Shown: in pieces, positions 1 to 6,771 of the stretch
Position numbering within the stretch: the stretch's first letter is position 1
Layout: every line of letters begins with the position of its first letter
From: Planctomycetaceae bacterium
GTDB taxonomy: Bacteria; Planctomycetota; Planctomycetia; Pirellulales; UBA1268
Direction of reading: 5' to 3'
DNA: 14,300 bases
Assembly (NCBI GenBank): GCA_002862165.1
Contig: PKCL01000415.1
Location: forward strand, 1-14,300
Notes under the pieces: generated by a model
Database searches by the model: none
Told to the model about the DNA's origin: nothing
Seen by the model: the letters and a program-made list of their open reading frames with translations, nothing else
Translations under genes and position numbers: made by a program

Positions 1-254
1 TCCTTGTCATTGATGCGACAGCTGGCCAGAATGCTCTTTCTCAGGCAGAGGGTTTTAAAGAAGCAGCCGGTTGTACTGGAATTATCCTTGCGAAACTTGA
101 TGGTTCTGCCCGCGGTGGGGTGATTGTGCCGGTGGCTGAACGGTTTGGCTTGCCTGTCAAGTTTGTCGGGCTCGGTGAATCGGCGGATGATCTCGCGACT
201 TTTGATCCTGGGTCATTTGTTGACGCCATGTTGGAAGGTGTCCTGCAGCCTTAA
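1..254 (+). CDS. ftsY: Signal recognition particle receptor FtsY, C-terminal end (partial)
   Basis: This is the last 83 residues of the SRP receptor GTPase, read from base 3 and ending at TAA 252-254; the rest lies upstream of the window. FtsY docks the SRP-ribosome complex at the cytoplasmic membrane for co-translational insertion. Visible NG-domain features, in order, are the DATAGQNAL segment (G3 region), the guanine-specificity G4 region in the form AKLDGSARGG, and the closing motif FVGLGES-DDL-F that follows in FtsY and Ffh. The GQNAL segment and the short end straight after the GTPase fold, with no methionine-rich M domain, point to FtsY rather than Ffh. The G4 threonine of the usual TKLD is alanine here. 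The neighbouring porin is a separate unit, because a hairpin terminator follows about 30 bases after the stop. Confidence 0.95.
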   Translation, partial: LVIDATAGQNALSQAEGFKEAAGCTGIILAKLDGSARGGVIVPVAERFGLPVKFVGLGESADDLATFDPGSFVDAMLEGVLQP

Positions 255-285
255 AAACATCCCTTTCCTTCTATTTTCACATTCG

Positions 286-322
286 GGTCGTACCGGTTTG
301 GAAAAGTGTACGGCCTTTTTTT
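286..322 (+). terminator. Rho-independent terminator after ftsY
   Basis: An 8-bp stem (GGTCGTAC at 286-293 with GTACGGCC at 308-315, one G-T pair) encloses a 14-base loop and is followed directly by seven T (316-322). It sits 32 bases after the ftsY stop, as expected for an intrinsic terminator. Confidence 0.85.
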
Positions 323-337
323 GTGAACATCAGTTCT

Positions 338-353
338 GTCACATTGTTGTGAC
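338..353. promoter_or_regulatory. Short dyad upstream of the porin gene
   Basis: GTCAC (338-342) and GTGAC (349-353) form a perfect 5-bp inverted repeat with a 6-base spacer, between the ftsY terminator and the porin gene. It could be a regulator site in the porin promoter region. The arms are short enough to be chance, and I could not place a convincing -35/-10 pair next to it. Confidence 0.2.
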
Positions 354-423
354 GATATCTGCCCGTGGGTCGATTGAGTGTGAATTTCTTGGCGGAGAAG
401 TTTCCTTTCTGACCTACACGCCT

Positions 424-450
424 AACAGGTAGCAACGGATGCCACCTGTT
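424..450 (+). promoter_or_regulatory. Inverted repeat in the porin 5' leader
   Basis: AACAGGT (424-430) pairs with ACCTGTT (444-450). The stem continues inward, after one mismatch, through GC/GC around a 7-base loop. It ends 18 bases before the ribosome binding site (GGGGAG, 469-474) of the porin gene. It may be an mRNA leader hairpin that affects stability or translation, or a DNA operator; the sequence alone does not decide. Confidence 0.4.
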
Positions 451-482
451 GTTTAACACCTACGGATTGGGGAGTTTTGAAC

Positions 483-1910
483 ATGCGATTCCAAAAGTTT
501 AAGTTGCCATTATGGGTAGCAGCTGGACTAGTTTCTACTACTGTTGTTGGTGCAGAACCAACGACACCGTCACAGGTCGATACCAGCATTTATGATTCCT
601 TTGCTCAGGCAGAAGGGCAGGCGCCCGTCACGCTGATGCCCCGTGCAGGCGTGCCTGACGAGGACGTCTATCAGTATCGCGGAGCTGCACCGCAAGAAGC
701 AGCAATTGAAGAGGGAGCAACTCGCTACCTCGAAACAGACTTTTTATTGGACCGAGGGATTGAAACGTATGGTTTCCTCGAACTCGGTATTGGTGCTAAT
801 GCCTTGGGCTCTCCTTGGAATGGTCCAATCACGTTTAATGATCGTGCATGGCAGGGTTCGATGAATCAGCTTTACCTCATTAACGAGCGGGTGCTGAAAG
901 AAGATCAGTTGAGTGTGGGTGGTCGAGTTGACCTTCTCTACGGTACTGACTTCATTTACACAACCGCTGCTGGATTCGATGGTGATTGGAATACCGGTCG
1001 CTACTATGGCTTGGCCATGCCACAGCTTTATGGTGAACTTGGAACCCAAGAGCTCAATGTCAAGTTTGGACATTTCTATACGCTGATTGGATATGAAGTC
1101 GTTCCTGCGATTGGTAACTTCTTCTACACGCATGCTTATACCATGCAGTATGGTGAACCGTTTACCCATACTGGTGCACTTGCTACGTGGAATCCAAATG
1201 ATCAGTTGTCCATCATCGGTGGTATTACCAACGGTTGGGATAACTGGGATGTTGGCTTGCCAACAAACCAGGCAAATCCTTTTGCCGGGAGCACAAGTAA
1301 TGCATCGTTCCTTGGAGCTGTAACATTCTCCAGCTCTGATGGATTGCAGGCTCTTACCATTGCCAATTCAAGTGGCAATGAAGCGTCTGGGTTTCAGAAT
1401 CCTGCTGCCCAAGAGTTTATTGGTGCTCGATCAGTCACGAGTATTGTGTACTCAAATGAGTTGACCGACAAGTTGACTTACGTGTACCAGAGTGACATTG
1501 GTTACCAGGCAAATGCTAATACCGTTGTTCAGAATCAGGGCCAGCAACCTGGTTCAGCGTACTGGTACGGTGTGAATAATTACGTGTTCTACAACTTTAC
1601 AGATTACCTGATCGGTGGTTTTCGATTGGAGTGGTTCCGTGATAATAATGGATACCGTGTTTCTACCGGTGGCTTCCGTAACGGTTCCCTTCAGGGCAGC
1701 CAAAATGGCTTTGCCGGTAACTTCTGGGAAGCAACGTGGGGTCTTAACTACTTCGTTGGGAACAACCTGGTTATTCGCCCAGAACTACGTTATGACTGGT
1801 TCAGCCGTGACGGCCAACAAGCAGGTGGTCCTAACAACATGCCATTTGGACCGAATCTGAATAATAACGGTCAGTTCTACGCTGGTTGCGACCTTATCTG
1901 GCAGTTCTAA
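483..1910 (+). CDS. Outer-membrane beta-barrel porin, BBP2/OmpL-like
   Basis: This 475-residue protein is predicted to form an outer-membrane beta-barrel channel of the putative beta-barrel porin-2 (OmpL-like) family, common in planctomycetes. A signal peptide covers about residues 1-24 (basic MRFQKFK, hydrophobic core, VVGA before EP). A low-complexity Ala/Glu/Gln-rich linker follows to about residue 90. The barrel begins at YGFLELGIG (about 96-104), and the rest is rich in alternating aromatic, Gly and Asn residues typical of beta strands. It includes FGHFYTLIGYE and YGEPFTHTGAL segments that I associate with this family. The chain ends in WQF, with the terminal aromatic residue expected for BAM-dependent assembly. 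I chose ATG 483 because GGGGAG (469-474) lies 8 bases upstream; an in-frame TTG at 477 is too close to that site. The gene stands alone between two terminators. Substrate specificity is unknown. Confidence 0.85.
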   Translation: MRFQKFKLPLWVAAGLVSTTVVGAEPTTPSQVDTSIYDSFAQAEGQAPVTLMPRAGVPDEDVYQYRGAAPQEAAIEEGATRYLETDFLLDRGIETYGFLELGIGANALGSPWNGPITFNDRAWQGSMNQLYLINERVLKEDQLSVGGRVDLLYGTDFIYTTAAGFDGDWNTGRYYGLAMPQLYGELGTQELNVKFGHFYTLIGYEVVPAIGNFFYTHAYTMQYGEPFTHTGALATWNPNDQLSIIGGITNGWDNWDVGLPTNQANPFAGSTSNASFLGAVTFSSSDGLQALTIANSSGNEASGFQNPAAQEFIGARSVTSIVYSNELTDKLTYVYQSDIGYQANANTVVQNQGQQPGSAYWYGVNNYVFYNFTDYLIGGFRLEWFRDNNGYRVSTGGFRNGSLQGSQNGFAGNFWEATWGLNYFVGNNLVIRPELRYDWFSRDGQQAGGPNNMPFGPNLNNNGQFYAGCDLIWQF

Positions 1911-1923
1911 GAATCTAGGTTGA

Positions 1924-1951
1924 AGCTGCGAGCCCTTCGGGGCTGTTAGCT
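1924..1951 (+). other. TTCG-tetraloop hairpin after the porin gene
   Basis: AGCCC (1931-1935) and GGGCT (1940-1944) close a TTCG loop. An outer AGCT/AGCT pair (1924-1927 and 1948-1951) can extend the stem across small internal loops. The hairpin begins 13 bases after the porin stop and has no T-run, so it is more likely a 3'-end stabilising structure than a terminator by itself. Confidence 0.5.
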
Positions 1952-1981
1952 AGGCCAACACAAATCCTGTTTAGGCGAAGG

Positions 1982-2012
1982 CGCCGCTCACTTCACGGTG
2001 AGCGGCGTTTTT
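1982..2012 (+). terminator. Rho-independent terminator of the porin gene
   Basis: A perfect 10-bp GC-rich stem (CGCCGCTCAC at 1982-1991 with GTGAGCGGCG at 1998-2007) has a 6-base loop and five T after it (2008-2012). It is the strongest terminator in the window. Confidence 0.93.
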
Positions 2013-2013
2013 C

Positions 2014-2256
2014 ATGCCAGATTTCTACGTCGGGCCGCCAACGGCATACGGTGGGTGTTCAGTTGGAACCAAAGACCATTGATGAACAGCTAGGGCTGCG
2101 GAAAGAGAGACCATTCGGGCATGGCTGGTTGCCTTTGGTGTGCCTCGAGAGCTTGGAGACGAGTTCATTGTGGAAGAAATAAACCGTGTTTTTACGGGTG
2201 CTTTTGATTTCATCAAGAAAATATTAGGCGCAGGCAATTTGGGCAATATAGGCTGA
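2014..2256 (+). other. Gap 1911-2377: possible decayed reading frame
   Basis: The 467 bases between the porin and the thioredoxin-fold gene hold no confident gene. One frame is suggestive. From ATG 2014 it reads 22 codons, meets two consecutive stops (TGA TGA, 2080-2085), then stays open for 56 codons to TGA 2254-2256. The downstream part has a protein-like composition (for example RAWLVAFGVPRELGDEF and TGAFDFIKKILG). No good start or ribosome binding site lies directly before it. A second frame from GTG 2051 stays open for 43 codons across the double stop, so a frameshifted remnant is conceivable. I recognise no family. It could equally be non-coding sequence. Confidence 0.2.
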
Positions 2257-2328
2257 TTGTCAGTTCTTGCGGTCGCTGTTACCGTTGTAATCAGTTGCTC
2301 ACGGAAGGTCCTCGCGACCAGGGCGACG

Positions 2329-2353
2329 TTCACCCGATGAATATTTGGGTGAA
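2329..2353 (+). promoter_or_regulatory. Inverted repeat before the thioredoxin-fold gene
   Basis: TTCACCC (2329-2335) and GGGTGAA (2347-2353) form a perfect 7-bp inverted repeat around an AT-rich 11-base loop. It ends 10 bases before the GGAGGA ribosome binding site (2364-2369). It may be an operator or a leader hairpin; no promoter boxes were clear. Confidence 0.35.
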
Positions 2354-2377
2354 ATAGTATCACGGAGGAAATTGCCG

Positions 2378-3280
2378 ATGACTTCATGGATTAGGCGAAC
2401 TGTCGCTCTCCTGACGACGAGTGTTTCAAGTGCTGTCCTCGCAGTGGCTGCTGTTGTCCTCGTGGCAGCACCAACGCAGGCCTCCGAAGAGTGGCTCACC
2501 AACTACGACGAAGCACTTGCAGAATCAACACGGAGCGGCAAGCCAGTATTTGTGCTCTTTACCGGGAGTGACTGGTGTCCACATTGCCGAACGCTTGAAG
2601 ACCGTGTGTTTGCAACATCAGAATTTCGATCGTGGTCCGAGGAACATGTTGTTCTTCTCATGCTTGATCTTCCCGAATCAGGGATCAGCCCCGCTGTTCG
2701 TAGTGAACGCTCTCGAATCTGTATCAAGTACGGTGTTCGGACGTTCCCTTCTGTGCTCGTGCTGGACTCATACGGTGAAAAAATTCTAGAAGAGAAGGGG
2801 TATCGCGGAACACCGGCGTCCACATGGATCAAGCGGCTCGCTGCCAAGGTCCCAGCTCCTGAAGCAGTCGCTGCTCTTGAGCAACCCATGCTGACTTCGC
2901 TCAGCGAAGCTGTCGATAAGGCTCAGGGAAAAGATCGTCCAATCCTGCTTGTGGTGAGTGGCAGTAGCGATAAGACAGCACGAATCCGTTCTGCAAGCCT
3001 TGTCAACGACCCGGAGTTTCATGCACTTGTTGAAGACAACTTTGTCGTCGCCACAATACCTGCCTCAACAGAAAACGGAGAGCCAGCAGATGCTTCTTTG
3101 GAGCAACTCCTGGGCGGGACCCTTGAGCCAGACGCTGTGGAAGTCATCGTGACTGACGATGGTGAAACAACAGTATTCATGGCATCCGGAAGTCAATCAC
3201 CGAAACGCATCGTCAGTGGTTTACGACGATTTCTTGTGGCACGACAAGCCGCTCGCCAGTCGAATACCACTCGGCGGTAG
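2378..3280 (+). CDS. Exported thioredoxin-fold protein with CPHC site
   Basis: This 300-residue protein starts with a basic, hydrophobic signal segment (residues 1-36, ending APTQAS), so it should act outside the cytoplasm. Residues about 37-157 form a thioredoxin-like domain. They contain KPVFVLFTGSDWCPHC with the redox pair C67/C70, and RTFPSVLVLD with the expected cis-proline P124. CPHC is the dipeptide seen in oxidising DsbA-type enzymes, but the domain order here is thioredoxin-like. Residues about 170-290 look like a second, cysteine-free copy of the fold (RPILLVVSGSSD, then DPEFHALVEDNFVVATI), which could serve substrate binding. ATG 2378 is chosen because GGAGGA (2364-2369) lies 8 bases upstream. 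An in-frame TTG at 2345 would add 11 residues without a good binding site. Its likely job is disulfide or thiol handling of exported proteins. The substrate is unknown. Confidence 0.8.
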   Translation: MTSWIRRTVALLTTSVSSAVLAVAAVVLVAAPTQASEEWLTNYDEALAESTRSGKPVFVLFTGSDWCPHCRTLEDRVFATSEFRSWSEEHVVLLMLDLPESGISPAVRSERSRICIKYGVRTFPSVLVLDSYGEKILEEKGYRGTPASTWIKRLAAKVPAPEAVAALEQPMLTSLSEAVDKAQGKDRPILLVVSGSSDKTARIRSASLVNDPEFHALVEDNFVVATIPASTENGEPADASLEQLLGGTLEPDAVEVIVTDDGETTVFMASGSQSPKRIVSGLRRFLVARQAARQSNTTRR

Positions 3281-3284
3281 TAAG

Positions 3285-5312
3285 TTATATTGTCTCTTCT
3301 GCATGCTCGCTGAGCGTGTTGTGTTCATCAGTAGGTTTCGGGCGACGAACCTGGAACCGCCCAGCTTCAGTATTGAGCTCTGTAATCAATGCCCGGAGCT
3401 CATCGAGTGAGGCGTAGAAAATAGCATGAGCGGCAGAAGATTCTCCGGCTGCTGTGCGTAAGTTTTCCATGGCATCACGAATCTGTCCCGCACCCTCAGA
3501 CTGTGCCTGCATTCCTTCGTGCACCTGATCAAGTGAATGACTTACTGCAGCAACAGGTTCAACCACACGCCCAAGGCTGCTGCCAATTTCTGCGACTGTC
3601 AACACTCGACTGCTCACCTCGTTGCGGAAACGGTCCATCTCCATGGTTCCACTTGAGACTGCAGTCTGCATTTCACTGACAAGTCGCTCGATGTCTTTTG
3701 TTGCAAGCGCCGTCTGGTCAGCAAGACGACGGATCTCCTGAGCCACAATTCGAAAGCCCCGCCCAGCTTCACCAGCTTTTTCGGCTTCGATAGTAGCATT
3801 CAGTGACAAAAGATTTGTATGCTCAGCCACTTTGGCAATTGTTGTCACAACGGTTGTGATACCCGCAGCTCGCTGGCTTATTGATGAGAGCTTTCGGGTA
3901 AAAGCATGCATGGATTCATCGAGTTGTTGCATGGATGCTGTCATGCGATCAACGCCACTCTGGCCTTCGTCAGCAACTGATTGTGCCTCTCTGGCTGTTT
4001 CTCGGACGTGGCTGGTTGCTTCAAGCAGCTCATTACTTGTGGCTGATATTTGACTGACGGCAGCCGCTATTTCTGCGGTTGATCCATCGAATCGACTGAT
4101 GACATGTTCTTGCTGCCTGAGTGATGCTGTCGTGTCAGCTTCTACCGTAGAAAGCCTTGCGCCTGCAGTCTGAATACGTCCTATGAGTTGACTCAGTGAA
4201 TCATTCATGCCCGCAAACGCCTGGAGTAATCGTCCGACTTCATTGTGACCCGCTTGCTGTGGTTCACTCGTTAAGTCGCCGGATGCGATTGCCTCGGCCA
4301 CGGCGACCGCGTGCCCAACAGGCATTGCAATAGAACGACCGAGCCAGACTCCGGCCAGAATGCCGGGGATGCCAATTGCGCAGGCGGCAATAAGCCCGGC
4401 GAGGGCCTGTTTCCAGATAACGCCATATGCTGATTTTGTGGAGATTGTTACGAGGACCGCGCCACCGAGAGAACCGTCCGCTGTCAGTATTGGTGCAGCA
4501 ACGTGATACCCACTCGCATCAAGCCGCCCGAGGGGCAATTTCTCTAAAATACAATCGCAGACAATGCCCCGATCGGTATCTGTCAGTGTATTGAGACTTT
4601 CTTCAGAATTGTTTTCGCCAACGCTGCGAGTTACGAGAGGAGTAAGTTCAGATGACAGGATCGTAATTTTTTGTACATCACCACCGATAAGTCGATCAAG
4701 GAGTCGTTGAAGACCAAGATTTTGATCGAGTCGCTCAAGGTATGATGCTTCCATGCCTACCTGTACGATACGAGGTTTGTCGATGCCGCCGACTCCAACG
4801 TATTTGAATACCTTGTCATCGGTTTCCCGTTGTTGTGCTTTTTGAATGACGCTTTGCGTTTTACCCTCGAGGAGCCGGTAAAAGGCAGATGCTTGAGGTT
4901 GTTCGGTAGGGTCTGGTGAAAATGTAAAATCTTCAGCATCGTTGGTGTAAATAACGGTTCGTCCGCTGGAGTCAGTGGCCAGGAGTTCAATCCCAGCAGC
5001 GTCAGCGATTGGTTTCAGCTGATCGCGAATGGTTTTGTTGGAAACACCTGCCTCTTCACCAATCGATACCAAAGACGCGAGTAGTGAAGCTTGTGTTCTC
5101 ATCTGCTTGCCCATCTCGTCTTCAACCTGGCGAGGAACCTCGGCGGCGAATGCTGCTGTACTGGCAAGACTTGTTGCAATGCTATTGCCGCCGACGCGTA
5201 CTTGTTCAAGGACGGCCTGCCGACTCGCCAGTGTTTCAACGACAGTGGTGACAGCAGCTACCAGCGTGATCAGGAGGGCAGCAATGAGGGCAATACGGGA
5301 ACGAAGCGACAT
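3285..5312 (-). CDS. Methyl-accepting chemotaxis protein, WspA-like signalling tip
   Basis: This is a 675-residue transmembrane receptor. TM1 is at about 6-27. An extracytoplasmic sensor region spans about 30-295 and may be two PAS/Cache-like folds (the first ends near KPRIVQVGME, the second near GSLGGAVLVTI). TM2 is at about 301-325, followed by a HAMP segment (about 326-380) and a long coiled-coil signalling domain. The hairpin tip, about 498-537, reads NLLSLNATIEAEKAGEAGRG then FRIVAQEIRRLADQT, with the GMQAQSEGAGQI segment further on. These variants (EAEKAGE instead of EAARAGE; EIRRLADQT; EGMQAQS) are ones I recall from WspA-type receptors, which signal to a diguanylate cyclase rather than to flagella. 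No CheA, CheW or other partner gene is in the window. I chose ATG 5312 because TM1 follows at once. A TTG at 5369 is the in-frame alternative, and neither has a clear ribosome binding site. Confidence 0.88.
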   Translation of the reverse strand: MSLRSRIALIAALLITLVAAVTTVVETLASRQAVLEQVRVGGNSIATSLASTAAFAAEVPRQVEDEMGKQMRTQASLLASLVSIGEEAGVSNKTIRDQLKPIADAAGIELLATDSSGRTVIYTNDAEDFTFSPDPTEQPQASAFYRLLEGKTQSVIQKAQQRETDDKVFKYVGVGGIDKPRIVQVGMEASYLERLDQNLGLQRLLDRLIGGDVQKITILSSELTPLVTRSVGENNSEESLNTLTDTDRGIVCDCILEKLPLGRLDASGYHVAAPILTADGSLGGAVLVTISTKSAYGVIWKQALAGLIAACAIGIPGILAGVWLGRSIAMPVGHAVAVAEAIASGDLTSEPQQAGHNEVGRLLQAFAGMNDSLSQLIGRIQTAGARLSTVEADTTASLRQQEHVISRFDGSTAEIAAAVSQISATSNELLEATSHVRETAREAQSVADEGQSGVDRMTASMQQLDESMHAFTRKLSSISQRAAGITTVVTTIAKVAEHTNLLSLNATIEAEKAGEAGRGFRIVAQEIRRLADQTALATKDIERLVSEMQTAVSSGTMEMDRFRNEVSSRVLTVAEIGSSLGRVVEPVAAVSHSLDQVHEGMQAQSEGAGQIRDAMENLRTAAGESSAAHAIFYASLDELRALITELNTEAGRFQVRRPKPTDEHNTLSEHAEETI

Positions 5313-5457
5313 GGGCAGAAGACCAGTGAGGACGGTTGTGTTGTCACACCCAACGCCATGAGAAGACAACCCCTAAGGCTAACCCATCTTCTGTGACCAT
5401 GCGAGCCGCTAAAGTCTATTACCCAAGAAATTTCAGGCGCGTCAGGCTTGGTACCCG

Positions 5458-5709
5458 TCAGAATGCCTCGTTGTGCCGTGCAACCGTTACAACCGTTCCA
5501 GTTGATGGCACGCTTTTGGTGGCTGGAGGATGTCGCAAAATGATGTCCTGAGGTTCCTGAAAAGAACTGGCGAGCCAGCAGCCAACAATTGGTAGGAGCG
5601 TAAACAGGGGTGCTATAATCCACGGGAGCCATGGCGAAAGTCCAGCCTGCCGCTTGGAGGCCCTTTTGGACGCACGATCCGCAACACGGAAGTGACGATC
5701 AATCTGCAT
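5458..5709 (-). CDS. Small membrane protein or lipoprotein, unrecognised
   Basis: This 83-residue reading frame matches no family I know. A basic N-terminal region (RASKRASKRQ, about 17-26) precedes one hydrophobic stretch (about 29-48) containing LLPIVGC. IVGC is acceptable as a lipobox, so it could be a lipoprotein with an unusually long n-region cleaved before C44, or a single-pass membrane protein. The C-terminal 35 residues are polar and Pro/Thr/Ser-rich. ATG 5709 is preceded by AGAGGG on the minus strand with about 6-7 bases of spacing. Support is the ribosome binding site, the membrane-like composition and its position on the same strand between tRNA-Leu and the chemoreceptor gene. Extending the frame upstream would translate the tRNA, so a longer product is rejected. 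Expression is unproven. Confidence 0.5.
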   Translation of the reverse strand: MQIDRHFRVADRASKRASKRQAGLSPWLPWIIAPLFTLLPIVGCWLASSFQEPQDIILRHPPATKSVPSTGTVVTVARHNEAF

Positions 5710-5734
5710 GAGATACCCTCTGCATGAGATACCC
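5703..5734. repeat. 16-bp perfect tandem duplication at a gene start
   Basis: Two identical adjacent copies of TCTGCATGAGATACCC (plus strand; 5703-5718 and 5719-5734). On the minus strand each copy carries an ATG with its immediate upstream sequence, so the start region of the 83-residue gene is doubled. Because 16 is not a multiple of three, the upstream ATG (5725) opens a different frame that ends after 8 codons inside the gene. Confidence 0.9.
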
Positions 5735-5896
5735 TGAGTGAGTGTGAGGCAACGTACCTGCCGTAGTCTTTTTCTTCTAGAGAAAGGCATGAAACCCTTT
5801 GCTCTTCCGCAGATAAGTAGCTTTTTTAGTCCCTCGGAGGCAACGGAGATTTCAGGGATTCCGTAGCCATTGAGCATGGGTAAGCTAGGGTAAGAG

Positions 5897-5982
5897 TGAC
5901 CGAGGCGGGGATCGAACCCGCACGGAGATTCCTCTCCACGGGATTTTAAGTCCCGTGCGTCTGCCAATTTCGCCACTCGGCC
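5897..5982 (-). tRNA. tRNA-Leu (anticodon UAA)
   Basis: The minus strand folds as an 86-base class II tRNA. The acceptor stem is GGCCGAG with CUCGGUC plus discriminator A, with one G-U pair. The anticodon stem CGGGA/UCCCG holds loop CUUAAAA, whose central bases give UAA. The variable arm is long (GGAGA-GGAA-UCUCC), as leucine tRNAs require, and the T arm is GCGGG-UUCGAUC-CCCGC. It reads UUA codons and, by wobble, UUG. The 3' CCA is not encoded (CTC follows), so it must be added enzymatically. A TATCCT-like -10 (5992-5997, minus strand) lies just upstream, but I see no good -35. Confidence 0.95.
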
Positions 5983-6162
5983 AAGTGTTTTAGGATACTA
6001 GCCGCTAAGGGCACTCCACCGCAAATGGTGTCACCTTTACCCGCAGGTCTGGAATTCAAAGCCCTCTCAACGTAGTGTCAGATGTATGAAAAACGTATTC
6101 GTGCCTCCCAGATTTCATCGATCCCAAAACACGTGTTTGCACTGGACAGGTAGGGCGGTGAA

Positions 6163-6660
6163 GTGACTGGAAAAGAGTTGATAGAGATGCCAGGTTTTGA
6201 TGGATTTCTCGGGAGCCGAGCTTCAATCGGTATGGACGTTATCATTGTCGGCCTTCTTCTCCTGTTGCCTGTTCTGTTGATCAGTATTATCGCTGTGAAG
6301 AGAGGGCATTATCGGCTTCACAAGGCTTTACAGATTTTCATCATGACGGCACTCCTTGCAGCAATCCTTATTTTTGAAATCGACATTCGATTTTTTAGTG
6401 ACTGGAGAATTCGTGCTGCACCAAGTCCTTACTGGCCAATTGGTGTTGGGACTTCGCTTGCGGTGCATCTTGTGTTTGCTGTGTCGACACTTGTACTTCT
6501 TCTGTGGGTGTTAATCGAAGCATTTTGGAAATTTCCAAAACCACCAGTGCCAGGAAGCCACAGCAAAAAGCATCGTCGGATGGCTCGATTTGCAGCAGCT
6601 GATCTCGTGCTGACAGCTGTGACAGGCGGGTTCTTTTACTGGTTGGCTTTTGTTGTCTGA
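6163..6660 (+). CDS. DUF420 family membrane protein
   Basis: This 165-residue integral membrane protein has four predicted helices (about 23-44, 55-73, 95-118, 142-163). The pattern fits DUF420: RLHKALQ before the second helix, a His inside the third (AVHLVF), and the closing segment KKHRRMARFAAADLVLTAVTGGFFYWLAF, where a histidine-basic motif precedes a TAVTG-aromatic helix. Three histidines (H53, H102, H137) sit near membrane faces. The family member CtaM (YozB) in Firmicutes is needed for maturation of haem-copper oxidase, so a role in respiratory oxidase assembly is possible here; that is transferred knowledge and no oxidase genes are visible. The GTG start at 6163 has a weak GGGCGG upstream; ATG 6187 is an alternative eight codons in. 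It converges on tatC. Confidence 0.75.
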   Translation: MTGKELIEMPGFDGFLGSRASIGMDVIIVGLLLLLPVLLISIIAVKRGHYRLHKALQIFIMTALLAAILIFEIDIRFFSDWRIRAAPSPYWPIGVGTSLAVHLVFAVSTLVLLLWVLIEAFWKFPKPPVPGSHSKKHRRMARFAAADLVLTAVTGGFFYWLAFVV

Positions 6661-6662
6661 GG

Positions 6663-6726
6663 TTGCGCTGGTTTCAACTTGCGCTGGTTTCAAGTTGCGC
6701 TGGTTTTTGACCCTAGCTGGTTTTTG
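6663..6726 (+). repeat. 16-bp tandem repeat array between convergent genes
   Basis: Three near-identical 16-base units (TTGCGCTGGTTTCAAC type) lie at 6663-6678, 6679-6694 and 6695-6710, followed by a degenerate fourth (6711-6726). A C/G difference between units 1 and 2 creates a 7-bp hairpin, CAACTTG (6675-6681) with CAAGTTG (6691-6697). A T-run follows at 6704-6708, so it may serve as a weak terminator for the DUF420 gene. The array starts 2 bases after that gene's stop codon. Confidence 0.85.
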
Positions 6727-6771
6727 GATTTGGACGGGGACTGATTCAAGATGCCCCACGTCAATAGGTTT

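Noticed and set aside
744..1169. A 141-residue minus-strand frame inside the porin gene
   Set aside because: It is antisense to a well-supported signal-peptide barrel protein and has no recognisable motif.
2025..2387. A 120-residue minus-strand frame across the gap after the porin
   Set aside because: Its Ser/Thr/Pro-rich composition has no domain or hydrophobic pattern, it overlaps the leader of the thioredoxin-fold gene, and no ribosome binding site is seen.
5505..5525. A sigma-54-like TGGCACG box near the chemoreceptor gene
   Set aside because: It is on the plus strand, opposite to the receptor gene, and the downstream TTGC element does not fall at the required spacing.
5458..5976. A 172-residue minus-strand frame starting MAKLADARDL
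   Set aside because: Its first part is the translated tRNA-Leu gene, a well-known false call. Only the part from ATG 5709 is kept.
5897..5982. tRNA-Leu as a phage or island attachment site
   Set aside because: No integrase gene and no repeated copy of the tRNA 3' end were seen in the window.
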